Shown: piece by piece, positions 9,957 to 17,368 of the stretch | Position numbering within the stretch: position 1 is the stretch's first letter | How the letters are laid out: every line of letters starts with the position of its first letter | From: Gammaproteobacteria bacterium | GTDB taxonomy: Bacteria; Pseudomonadota; Gammaproteobacteria; Nevskiales; Nevskiaceae | DNA: 64,000 nt | Direction of reading: 5' to 3' | Assembly (NCBI GenBank): GCA_026398815.1 | Contig: JAPLSA010000032.1 | Span: 1-64,000 of the forward strand | Notes under the pieces: generated by a model | Told to the model about the DNA's origin: nothing | Databases searched by the model: none | The model's input: the letters and a program-made list of their open reading frames with translations, nothing else | Made by a program: the position numbers and the translations under genes

Positions 9957-10525
9957 GGGCAGCGGTCGTTGATCCTGGTTGCAAGGCTGGCGAGCCCGGC
10001 CACGGCGTCGGCACCGGCGCGCTCGAGCGCGGCCAGCGGCATTTGCGGCGCGATGGCCTCGGCCGGTTCCTGCACCAGCGCGTAGCCACCGGCGCGGCGG
10101 ACGGCGGCCAGGCCGTCGGCACCGTCGTCGTTGGCGCCGGTCAGCACCACGGCCAGCAGGCCATCGCCATAGACATCGGCCGCCGCCTCGAACAGCACAT
10201 CGACCGACGGACGGACGTGGCGGACGCGCGGATCAGCGGACAGCATGAAGCAGCCGCCGGCATCGATCAGCAGGTGATAGCCGGGCGGCGCGACATGCAC
10301 CACGCCCGCTTCCACCGGCTGCCGTTCGCCCGCCTCGCGCACCGGCAGCGCCGAAGCCCGCGCCAGCAGCTCGACGAGCAGCGCCCCGTCATCGTCCTGG
10401 CCGCGATGGCAGACGACGATCACCGGCGCGCCGAGATCGCCGCGCAGGCCGGCCAGCACGGTCGACAGCGCCTGCAGGCCGCCGGTGGAACAGCCGATCA
10501 CGACCGCCGTGCTGGGCACCGGCAT
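9953..10525 (-). CDS. cheB: CheB-type methylesterase domain protein (no receiver domain)
   Basis: The 190-residue product covers only the catalytic domain of CheB. It has the STAVVIGCSTGGLQAL nucleophile loop, the CHRG loop containing the catalytic histidine, and VLTGANDDGADGL with the aspartate. Standard CheB (about 350 residues) carries an N-terminal receiver, which is absent here; such stand-alone forms occur in hybrid-kinase/CheR loci. The start is ATG at 10525, 8 bp after the cheR stop. No chemoreceptor, CheA or CheW is encoded nearby, so its esterase or deamidase target is unknown. Confidence 0.9.
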   Translation of the reverse strand: MPVPSTAVVIGCSTGGLQALSTVLAGLRGDLGAPVIVVCHRGQDDDGALLVELLARASALPVREAGERQPVEAGVVHVAPPGYHLLIDAGGCFMLSADPRVRHVRPSVDVLFEAAADVYGDGLLAVVLTGANDDGADGLAAVRRAGGYALVQEPAEAIAPQMPLAALERAGADAVAGLASLATRINDRCP

Positions 10526-10533
10526 GCGGGTGC

Positions 10534-11370
10534 TCAGGCCGCCGCGCCGAGCCGGTAGATCCGGGCCTGGGCATCGAGTTCGGTGAATTCCGCAGCGCTG
10601 GGCGCGAAGGCGATGCTTTCCTTGTTGCCCAGCACCAGGTAGCCGCCGCGCACCAGACTGTCGCGAAACAGGCCGAGCACCCGGTCCTGCAGAGCGTTGG
10701 TGAAGTAGATCAGCACGTTGCGGCACAGGATCAGCTGCGCTTCGCAGAACACGCCATCGGCCACCAGGTTGTGGTTGGCGAAGGTGATGTTGCGTTTCAG
10801 CCGCTCATCGAGCTTCAGGTGCTCGTAACGGGCGTGCCAGTAATCGCTGAGCGAATGCTGGCCGCCGGCGGCGAGATAGTTGGCCGACCAGGTACGCGCC
10901 TCGGCGAGCGGGAAGATGCCTTCCTGCGCCTGCGCGAGCGCGGCGTCGTTGAAGTCGGTGGCGTAGATCTGGCAGCGGGCGTAGAGCCCGGCTTCCTCGA
11001 GCAGGATCGCCAGCGTGTAGACCTCTTCGCCGCGGGCGCAGCCGGCCTGCCAGATGTTGATGTGCGGGTACGAGGCCAGCACCGGCAGCACCTCGGCCGC
11101 CAACGCCTTGAACACCGAGGGATTGCGGAACATCTCCGACACCGGCACCGACAGTCCGGCGATCACCGCCGGCAACAGGCCGTCGTCGTGCACCACGCGG
11201 GTGGTCAGCTCGCCGATGGTCCGGCATTGCCGCGCCGCCGCCACCGCCTGCACGCGCCGCTTCAGCGAGGCCCGGGCATAGCCGCTGAAGTCGTAGCCGT
11301 GGCGCAGCTGCAGCGCCTGGATGAACAGCTCCAGTTCGATGTCGTCGGCGGCAGGGCGGCTCAGTGGCAT
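10534..11370 (-). CDS. cheR: CheR-type protein-glutamate methyltransferase
   Basis: The protein has the small all-helical N-terminal domain (IELELFIQALQLRHGYDFSGYARASLKRR, with its receptor-binding and arginine-rich helix). This is followed by the SAM-dependent domain with IWQAGCARGEEVYTLAILLEE, IYATDFNDAALAQA and ILCRNVLIYF. ATG at 11370 gives 278 residues, the usual CheR length. The frame is open up to 11538, just 6 bp from the kinase stop, so a longer form cannot be excluded, but those residues look non-conserved. It pairs with the downstream cheB. Confidence 0.9.
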   Translation of the reverse strand: MPLSRPAADDIELELFIQALQLRHGYDFSGYARASLKRRVQAVAAARQCRTIGELTTRVVHDDGLLPAVIAGLSVPVSEMFRNPSVFKALAAEVLPVLASYPHINIWQAGCARGEEVYTLAILLEEAGLYARCQIYATDFNDAALAQAQEGIFPLAEARTWSANYLAAGGQHSLSDYWHARYEHLKLDERLKRNITFANHNLVADGVFCEAQLILCRNVLIYFTNALQDRVLGLFRDSLVRGGYLVLGNKESIAFAPSAAEFTELDAQARIYRLGAAA

Positions 11371-11544
11371 CCGGCGCCCGTCCCTGCCGTCGGCAACGGC
11401 CTGTGCGGCGAGCCGCGCCGCAAGCGGTGCTCGTTTGTTCTGCCGAAGGTGCGCGGCCATCCCGCGCGCGACGGTCGCCTCGTTCGGAGAAACCGGACTG
11501 GCCATCCATGGCCAGTCATTCGTTCTCGTGGCGAGCAATGCTCG

Positions 11545-14500
11545 CTACGCACGAGCACTCATCCAGACCCGCATCATCGACAGCAGCTTGTCGACGTCGA
11601 TCGGCTTCGACAGATAATCGCTGGCGCCGGCTTCGAGGCATTTCTCGCGGTCGCCGCGCATCGCCTTGGCGGTCAGCGCGATGATCGGCAACGCCCGCAG
11701 CGCCGGCCGCGCGCGGATCTCGCGAGTGGTTTCGTAGCCGTCCATGCCGGGCATCATGATGTCCATCAGCACCAGATCGATCCTCGGGTTGTCGTCGATC
11801 TGGCGCAGCGCCTTCTGCCCGTCCTGGGCCATCAGCACCTTCAGGCCCCGGGCGCGCAGGGCTTTCGACAGCGCGAAGATGTTGCGCATGTCGTCGTCGA
11901 CGATCAGCACCGTGCGGCCGTTCAGGCTGGCGTCGACCTCGCGCACCGGCGGCGCGGCCGCCGGCTTCAGCGAGTGCAGGAACAGGCTGACCTCGTCGAG
12001 CAGGCGTTCCGGCGAGCGGGCGCCCTTGATGACGATGGCATCGGTGTACTGCCGCAGGCTCAGGGATTCCTCGCGCGACAGCTCGCGCCCGGAATGGATC
12101 ACCACCGGCGGCAGCGTGCCGCGCCGCGACGCCGCCTCGAGGAACTCCTGGCCCGACATGCCGGGCAGGCCGAGGTCGAGGACGATGCCGTCGATCCGGC
12201 CGCGCGCCAGTTCGTCGAGCCCCGCTTCGGCGCTGGCCGCGTCGACCAGTTCGACGCCGGCATCGTGCAGCAGCGTGTGCATCGCCCGGCGCGAAGCCTC
12301 GTCGTCATCGATCAGCAGCACACGGCGCAGGGTCGGCGCGGAGGCATCGGCCTGCGGGTGCAGCAGGCGATCGAAGGCCGACAGCAACGCGGCCTTCGAT
12401 ACCGGCTTGGTCAGGAAGCCGATGGCGCCCGCTTCCAGCCCGCGCGCGGCGTCGTCGGTGGCCGAGATGAAATGCACCGGGATGCCCGACAGCGACGGAT
12501 CGGCCTTCATGCGGTCGATCACCGCCCAGCCGTCCATGCCGGGCAGCATGACGTCCAGCAGCACGCCGGTCGGCCGGAACGCTCGCGCCAGCTGCAGGCC
12601 GGTTTCGCCATCGCCGGCAGCCAGCACCCGGTAGCCCCGGCGGCGAATCAGCTCGGCCAGGATCCGCGCGAATGCCGGATCGTCCTCGACGATCAGGATC
12701 GTGGTGTCGCCGTCGCGGATCAGTTCGCGGTCATCGACGATGGTCGGCGTCGGCGCCAGCCCCAGGGTCTGCGCCGGTGTCGGCGCGGCAGCACGGGCGG
12801 CAGGCAGGCTCGCCGCCGCCGTCGACAGCGCCCCTTCCGGCAGCGGCTCGAGCAGCGGCGCGGCGTGGCGGTCGTCGTCGCGGGCGGGCTCGGCCGGCGG
12901 TGTTTCCGGAAGCACCACGGTGAAGGTGCTGCCGCTGCCGAACTGGCTGCTCATGACGATGTCGCCGCCCAGCCGGCGAGCCATGCCCCGGGCGATCGAC
13001 AGGCCCAGCCCGGTGCCGCCGAACTGGCGGCTGGTGCCGGCATCGATCTGCTGGAAGTTCTGGAACAGCTTGTGGAACTTGTCCGCCGGGATGCCGATGC
13101 CGGTGTCGGTGACGGCGATCGCGATGCTGTGCTCGCGCACCAGCCCCGGCGGCAGCGGAAGGGCTGGCGCCGGCCGGCCGATCTGCACATCGACACTGCC
13201 GCTGCGGGTGAACTTGAAGGCGTTGCCGAGCAGGTTGTTGGCGATCTGCTCCAGGCGGCTGCCATCGGTGCGGATCACGTCCGGCAACCCGTCGTCGATG
13301 CGCACTTCGAACGCCAGGCCCTTGTCGCGGGCGACATGGCGGAAGTTGCGGCGCAGCGTCTGCGCCAGCGCGCCGAGTTCCAGCGGGTCGATCATCACTT
13401 CCAGCTTGCCGGCCTCGACCTTGGATAGGTCGAGGATGTCGTTGATCAGCTGCAGCAGCTTGGTGCCGCTTTCGTGGATGACGTTGGCCGATTCCACCTC
13501 GTCCGGCGACAGGTGGCCATCGTCGTTGTCGGCCAGGCTGCGCGACAGGATCAGCAGGCTGTTGAGCGGCGTGCGCGGCTCGTGCGACATGTTGGCCAGG
13601 AACTCGCTCTTGTACTGGCTGGCCCGGGCCAGCGCATCGGCCTTGTCCTGCGTCTCCCGCTGCAGCTCCTGCAGGATCAGCTGCTGTTCCTGCAGCGTGG
13701 CGCCGCGATTGACCAGCGATTCGTTGGTGACCTTGAGCTCTTCGGACTGCAGCCGCAGCTCCTCTTCGGACGCGCGCAGCCGCGTCGACTGTTCCTCCAG
13801 CAGGCGGGTCTTGGCTTCCAGCGCCTCGTTGGTCGCGCGCAGTTCTTCCTGCTGCACGCGCAGCGATTCCTCCGAGGCCTGCAGCTCTTCGGACTGCGCC
13901 TGCGTCTCGGCCAGCAGTTCCTGGGTGCGCAGCGCCCGGCCCAGGTTGTCGAACGACAGCGCGGCGATCGGCAGCAGTTCGTCCAGCAACTGCTGCTGCT
14001 CGTCGGTGAACGGCGCGAACGAAGCGATTTCCAGCACCGCCAGCGGCTGCCCCTTGAGCAGCAGCGGCTGCAGCAGCAGGGCGGACGGCGCGGCGGCACC
14101 GAGGCCGGAGCCGATGTTCAGATAGCCGGCCGGCAGCGGGTGGACCTGCAGCGGCTTCAGGCTGCGCAGGCACTGGCCGATCAGGCCGTCGTCAGCGCGG
14201 ATGTCGCGGCGGCCTGCGAACCCCGCCGGCAGGCCATGGCCGCCGAGGCACTGCAGGCGCGGGTCGCCGGCGTCGTGGCCGTACATCGCTGCCGCGACGG
14301 CACCCAGCCGGGGCGCCAGCGCATCGGTCAGCACCCGGGCGAACTCGCCGCTGTCACGCGCTTGCTGCAGCGTTGCCGCAATCTCGCCGACCGCCGTCTT
14401 GACCCAGGTCTGCCGGTGGGTGGCGACGACCATGCCCTTGAACACGGCGAGCGCGCGGGCGATGTTGCCGATCTCGTCGCCGCGCTGCTGGTCAGGCACG

Positions 14501-15240
14501 ACGATGGTGTGGTCGCCGCCGGCCAGCCGCGTCATCAGGCCGGTGAGCGTTTCGATCGGCGCGGCGATCAGCGATCGCACCTTGCGGATGGCATAGGCGG
14601 CGATCAGCACCGCGAGGATCAGCAGCAGCAGGGTCAGGCGGCGCGCCAGGTCGACGCTGTCGCGCAGGCTGGCGCTGCGCTGGCCGAGCAGCAGGCGTTC
14701 AGTGACCTGGGTCTCGGCGATGATCGCCCGCAGCTCGTCGCGAAAAGCCTTGCCCTTGATGGTCAGCGCCACCGACGCCGGTCCCGGGCCGTTGCTGCGG
14801 ACCAGCGCGATCGCCGGCTCGGCGATCTGCCGGTTCCAAGTGGTCATCACCGCGTCGATGCGATCCAGCTGGGTCTGCTGCGCCGGGTTGTCGACCACCA
14901 GCCCGCGCAGCCGCAGCAGCACCGTGCGGTAGGCCTCGCTGCCATCGGCGTACGGCTTCAGGAACGCCGCATCGCCGGTGAGCTGGAAGCCGCGCACGCC
15001 GGTCTGCTGGTTCAGGGTCTGCACTTCGAGATCGCGCAGCGCCTCGATCACTTCGTAGCTGTGGCCGGTCCAGTCGCGCTGGATTTCCTCGTTGTGCTGG
15101 ATCACGAAGAACGAGGTGGCGTTGATCACCAGCAGCGCGGTGACCAGACCGAAGCCGAGGCCGAGCTTGGCGGCGATCGGCCAGTCGGCCAGCCGCCGGA
15201 TCCGGCGACGGAGCGCGGGCGCCGCCGCCTGCGGGCTCAC
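11545..15240 (-). CDS. Hybrid sensor histidine kinase with three C-terminal receivers
   Basis: The domains of this 1231-residue protein, in order: membrane segment (about 20-45); CHASE3-like periplasmic sensor (about 45-190); second membrane segment (about 200-220); HAMP; GAF (about 280-430); long coiled coil rich in Glu/Gln (about 430-540); HisKA with phospho-His near 551 in SHEPRTPLN; and HATPase with GTGLGLSIA near 743. Receiver domains follow at about 843-955, 973-1085 and 1103-1225, each with its aspartate (LLDVMLPGMDG, VLDLGLPGMSG, LMDIMMPGMDG). The H-box reads HEPRT instead of the usual HELRT. The start is GTG at 15240, overlapping the terB-like stop by 4 bp. Confidence 0.93.
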   Translation of the reverse strand: MSPQAAAPALRRRIRRLADWPIAAKLGLGFGLVTALLVINATSFFVIQHNEEIQRDWTGHSYEVIEALRDLEVQTLNQQTGVRGFQLTGDAAFLKPYADGSEAYRTVLLRLRGLVVDNPAQQTQLDRIDAVMTTWNRQIAEPAIALVRSNGPGPASVALTIKGKAFRDELRAIIAETQVTERLLLGQRSASLRDSVDLARRLTLLLLILAVLIAAYAIRKVRSLIAAPIETLTGLMTRLAGGDHTIVVPDQQRGDEIGNIARALAVFKGMVVATHRQTWVKTAVGEIAATLQQARDSGEFARVLTDALAPRLGAVAAAMYGHDAGDPRLQCLGGHGLPAGFAGRRDIRADDGLIGQCLRSLKPLQVHPLPAGYLNIGSGLGAAAPSALLLQPLLLKGQPLAVLEIASFAPFTDEQQQLLDELLPIAALSFDNLGRALRTQELLAETQAQSEELQASEESLRVQQEELRATNEALEAKTRLLEEQSTRLRASEEELRLQSEELKVTNESLVNRGATLQEQQLILQELQRETQDKADALARASQYKSEFLANMSHEPRTPLNSLLILSRSLADNDDGHLSPDEVESANVIHESGTKLLQLINDILDLSKVEAGKLEVMIDPLELGALAQTLRRNFRHVARDKGLAFEVRIDDGLPDVIRTDGSRLEQIANNLLGNAFKFTRSGSVDVQIGRPAPALPLPPGLVREHSIAIAVTDTGIGIPADKFHKLFQNFQQIDAGTSRQFGGTGLGLSIARGMARRLGGDIVMSSQFGSGSTFTVVLPETPPAEPARDDDRHAAPLLEPLPEGALSTAAASLPAARAAAPTPAQTLGLAPTPTIVDDRELIRDGDTTILIVEDDPAFARILAELIRRRGYRVLAAGDGETGLQLARAFRPTGVLLDVMLPGMDGWAVIDRMKADPSLSGIPVHFISATDDAARGLEAGAIGFLTKPVSKAALLSAFDRLLHPQADASAPTLRRVLLIDDDEASRRAMHTLLHDAGVELVDAASAEAGLDELARGRIDGIVLDLGLPGMSGQEFLEAASRRGTLPPVVIHSGRELSREESLSLRQYTDAIVIKGARSPERLLDEVSLFLHSLKPAAAPPVREVDASLNGRTVLIVDDDMRNIFALSKALRARGLKVLMAQDGQKALRQIDDNPRIDLVLMDIMMPGMDGYETTREIRARPALRALPIIALTAKAMRGDREKCLEAGASDYLSKPIDVDKLLSMMRVWMSARA

Positions 15241-15695
15241 GCGCCGGGCTCGTCGTGTGCCGCTGCCGCTGCCGCCACGGCTTCGCGGGCGCGGATGTAA
15301 TCGGCCATCGGGATGTACAGCAGGTCGACGAGGCGGCGCAGCAGATGCTCTTCGTACTTGTCGACCCGGCCATCGGCCCAGGCCACCTGCCAGAGCATGG
15401 TGATCAGCGCCCGCTTGCCGTCGGCATCGAGCCGTTCGTTGAGCGTGCCGACATAGGCGTGCAGCGACACCGATTCGCGGGCCCGGGCACGGGCCTCGTC
15501 CAGCAGCGCATCAAGCGCCGCCGCGTCGAGCGCGAAGTGCGCCTGCAGCACTTCGCGGATGCGGGCCATCTCGACGTCGTCGAACGAGAAATCGGCGCGC
15601 CCGAGTTCCAGCAGCAGCAGCGCGGTCGACAGGGCTTCGGACGGCGGCTGCGGCGCCGATGGTGCGGCCAGCAGGTTTTTCAGACGGTTCAGCAC
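15237..15695 (-). CDS. TerB-like (tellurite-resistance fold) protein
   Basis: The protein has 152 residues from a GTG at 15695. It is helical, with acidic metal-site-like segments (FSFDDVEMARIREVLQAHF and WQVAWADGRVDKYEEHLLRRLVDLLYIP) typical of the TerB/DjlA-like family, in which paired acidic helices bind divalent metal. Its function here is not known. It sits 16 bp after the alpha/beta hydrolase gene and overlaps the hybrid kinase start (GTGA), so it is co-transcribed with the signalling operon. Confidence 0.8.
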   Translation of the reverse strand: MLNRLKNLLAAPSAPQPPSEALSTALLLLELGRADFSFDDVEMARIREVLQAHFALDAAALDALLDEARARARESVSLHAYVGTLNERLDADGKRALITMLWQVAWADGRVDKYEEHLLRRLVDLLYIPMADYIRAREAVAAAAAAHDEPGA

Positions 15696-15711
15696 CGGGA
15701 ACGGCTCCTGC

Positions 15712-16383
15712 TCAGGGGGCGGCCAGCAAGGGCGTGAGGAAGTCGCGCACCGCCGCTTCCACCTCGCCGAGCCGGCCGTGGAAGAAGTGGCCGGCGTCGT
15801 CGAAATGGATGAACTGCGGCGGCGGGTCGTAGGTCGCCAGCGCCGCCCGGGTTTCGGCGTACGACACGACATCGTCGTCGGCGCTGTGCACGGCCAGCCA
15901 GGGCACGCCCGGATGGGCAGGCGGTTCGGTGGTTTTCAGGTAGCGGCCCATCGGCGGTGCGATCGTCACGAGGGCCGCAGTATCCAGCTGCGCCGCCGCC
16001 TTCAGCGCCACGTGGCCGCCGAACGAGAAGCCGGCCATGACCAGCGGAAGACCGGGCGCCGTGGCCTGCAGCTGTTCGGCCACGGCGCAGGCGTCGGCGG
16101 TTTCGCCGAGGGTGTCGTCGAACAGCCCTTCGCTGCGGCCGACGCCACGAAAATTGAAGCGCACCGTGCGCAGGCCGCACTTCAGCGCCGCGTTAGACAG
16201 CGTCCAGACGACCTTGTTGGTCATCGTGCCGCCAAACAGCGGATGCGGATGGCAGACCACGCAGACCCCGCGCAGCCGATCCTTCGGCGAGGCGATCAGG
16301 GCTTCGAGGCGTCCGGTCGGGCCGGACAGCAGAAGGTCGGCGCTGGCGCCGGGTTTCAGGGCAGCTTCGGGGATGGCTTGCAT
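15712..16383 (-). CDS. Alpha/beta hydrolase (COG2945-like)
   Basis: This 223-residue serine hydrolase has VVCHPHPLFGGTMTNKVV near the N-terminus and RTVRFNFRGVGRSEG. The nucleophile elbow is AGFSFGGHVAL, with a late acid (HSADDDVV) and the histidine in DDAGHFFHG. This is the signature of the small cytosolic COG2945 group; the substrate is unknown. ATG at 16383 matches the family N-terminus (the frame upstream to 16500 is not conserved). It appears to be the first gene of the minus-strand signalling operon, divergent from the exported protein gene at 16606. Confidence 0.88.
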   Translation of the reverse strand: MQAIPEAALKPGASADLLLSGPTGRLEALIASPKDRLRGVCVVCHPHPLFGGTMTNKVVWTLSNAALKCGLRTVRFNFRGVGRSEGLFDDTLGETADACAVAEQLQATAPGLPLVMAGFSFGGHVALKAAAQLDTAALVTIAPPMGRYLKTTEPPAHPGVPWLAVHSADDDVVSYAETRAALATYDPPPQFIHFDDAGHFFHGRLGEVEAAVRDFLTPLLAAP

Positions 16384-16502
16384 GGCCGAAAGTCTAGACC
16401 AGGCGTCGGCCGCAGTCGGGCGGTTGCGCAGCGTCGACGCCGATCCGGCACCGGCCTTCGATTGATGAACCGTGTGGCAGCGCCGGCGCCGGCACGGCAA
16501 AC

Positions 16503-16531
16503 TTGCAGCCCCCGGACCGCAAACCTATAGT
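16503..16531 (+). promoter_or_regulatory. Sigma-70-type promoter for the exported glycine-rich protein
   Basis: TTGCAG (16503-16508), a 17-bp spacer and TATAGT (16526-16531) lie 74 bp upstream of the ATG at 16606. Each hexamer differs from consensus by one or two bases and the spacing is optimal. Confidence 0.6.
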
Positions 16532-16605
16532 CCGCCGGTCGGAATGGCCTAGGAGCCTTCCGTTTCTCGCTCACACAAATCAAACCAGACAGGGAGAAGG
16601 ATGCA

Positions 16606-17265
16606 ATGCGCAAGCTCGCCGTGATCTCGGGAGCCGCTCTGCTGCTCACCGGTACCTGGACCGCAATCGCCGGCCAGAACGATGGAATCAGCACGCAGCC
16701 CTCGGCGAACGCCTACCTCAGCCTCGATTTCGGCCATCCGAACCCGACCAAGGCCACGTTCTCGCCGCTGCACTACGGCCTGCGGATGTCGTACGACAAC
16801 CGCCTGCTGTCGGCCACCGGCAACGCGCTGCCGCCGCTCGCGCAGCTCGACTTCGATGCCCGCGGCAACCGCGTCGGCGCCGTTGGCGGCGTGCCATTCA
16901 TGGCCCGCATCCGTCCGCCGATGAAGCAGAACGACGGTGAAGGCGGCGGCGACGCGCCGGCTGCCGGCGGCTCGGGCGGCATCGAGTTCTTCGACGTGGC
17001 GCTGCTCGGCGTCGGCGTTGCCGGCCTCGGCTACCTGATCTACGAAGTGTCGAAGAACGACGAAAGCCGTGACCCGGGTCCGGGCGCGACCACCAGCGGC
17101 TCGACCGGCGGCACCACCGGCGGTCTGCTGGGTGGCCTGCTCGGCGGTCTGCTGGGCGGCGGCGGCTTCGCCGGTGCCCAGGGCCAGATCCCGGGCGAGA
17201 ACGACCTCGAGCGCCAGCGCTGGCTCGATGGCGGCACCGGCCAGATGGGCGATCTGAATCCCTGA
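16606..17265 (+). CDS. Exported glycine-rich protein of unknown function
   Basis: The 219-residue product begins with a clear signal peptide (MRKLAVISGAALLLTGTWTAIAG), preceded by GGGAGAAGG. A soluble segment follows (about 25-110), then an acidic Gly-rich linker and a hydrophobic helix at about 126-146 (FFDVALLGVGVAGLGYLIYEV). Next come a Gly/Thr/Ser-rich stretch with repeated GGLLGG units (about 160-185) and a short charged tail. The gene has its own promoter and terminator, so it is monocistronic. I do not recognise the family; an envelope-anchored role is inferred. Confidence 0.8.
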   Translation: MRKLAVISGAALLLTGTWTAIAGQNDGISTQPSANAYLSLDFGHPNPTKATFSPLHYGLRMSYDNRLLSATGNALPPLAQLDFDARGNRVGAVGGVPFMARIRPPMKQNDGEGGGDAPAAGGSGGIEFFDVALLGVGVAGLGYLIYEVSKNDESRDPGPGATTSGSTGGTTGGLLGGLLGGLLGGGGFAGAQGQIPGENDLERQRWLDGGTGQMGDLNP

Positions 17266-17303
17266 TCGGTCGTCTGCTGCGCCGCTGTGATGTCAAGCTG
17301 AGC

Positions 17304-17329
17304 AAAAGGGAGCCGCAAGGCTCCCTTTT
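17304..17329 (+). terminator. Rho-independent terminator after the glycine-rich protein gene
   Basis: An 11-bp perfect stem AAAAGGGAGCC / GGCTCCCTTTT with a GCAA tetraloop is followed by CG-TTT. It lies 38 bp after the stop at 17265 and before the ATG at 17369. Confidence 0.85.
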
Positions 17330-17368
17330 CGTTTCCCCCACCGAACCTGCGCCTCGCAAGACTTTCCG

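Noticed and set aside
10771-13428. 885-codon plus-strand frame opposite the hybrid kinase
   Set aside because: It is an antisense shadow of the kinase and CheR genes with low-complexity composition; the minus-strand domains are complete.
13600-14100. Repeated Glu/Gln/Leu sequence in the hybrid kinase as a tandem repeat of mobile origin
   Set aside because: It is a heptad coiled coil normal for this kinase architecture, with no exact DNA repeats.
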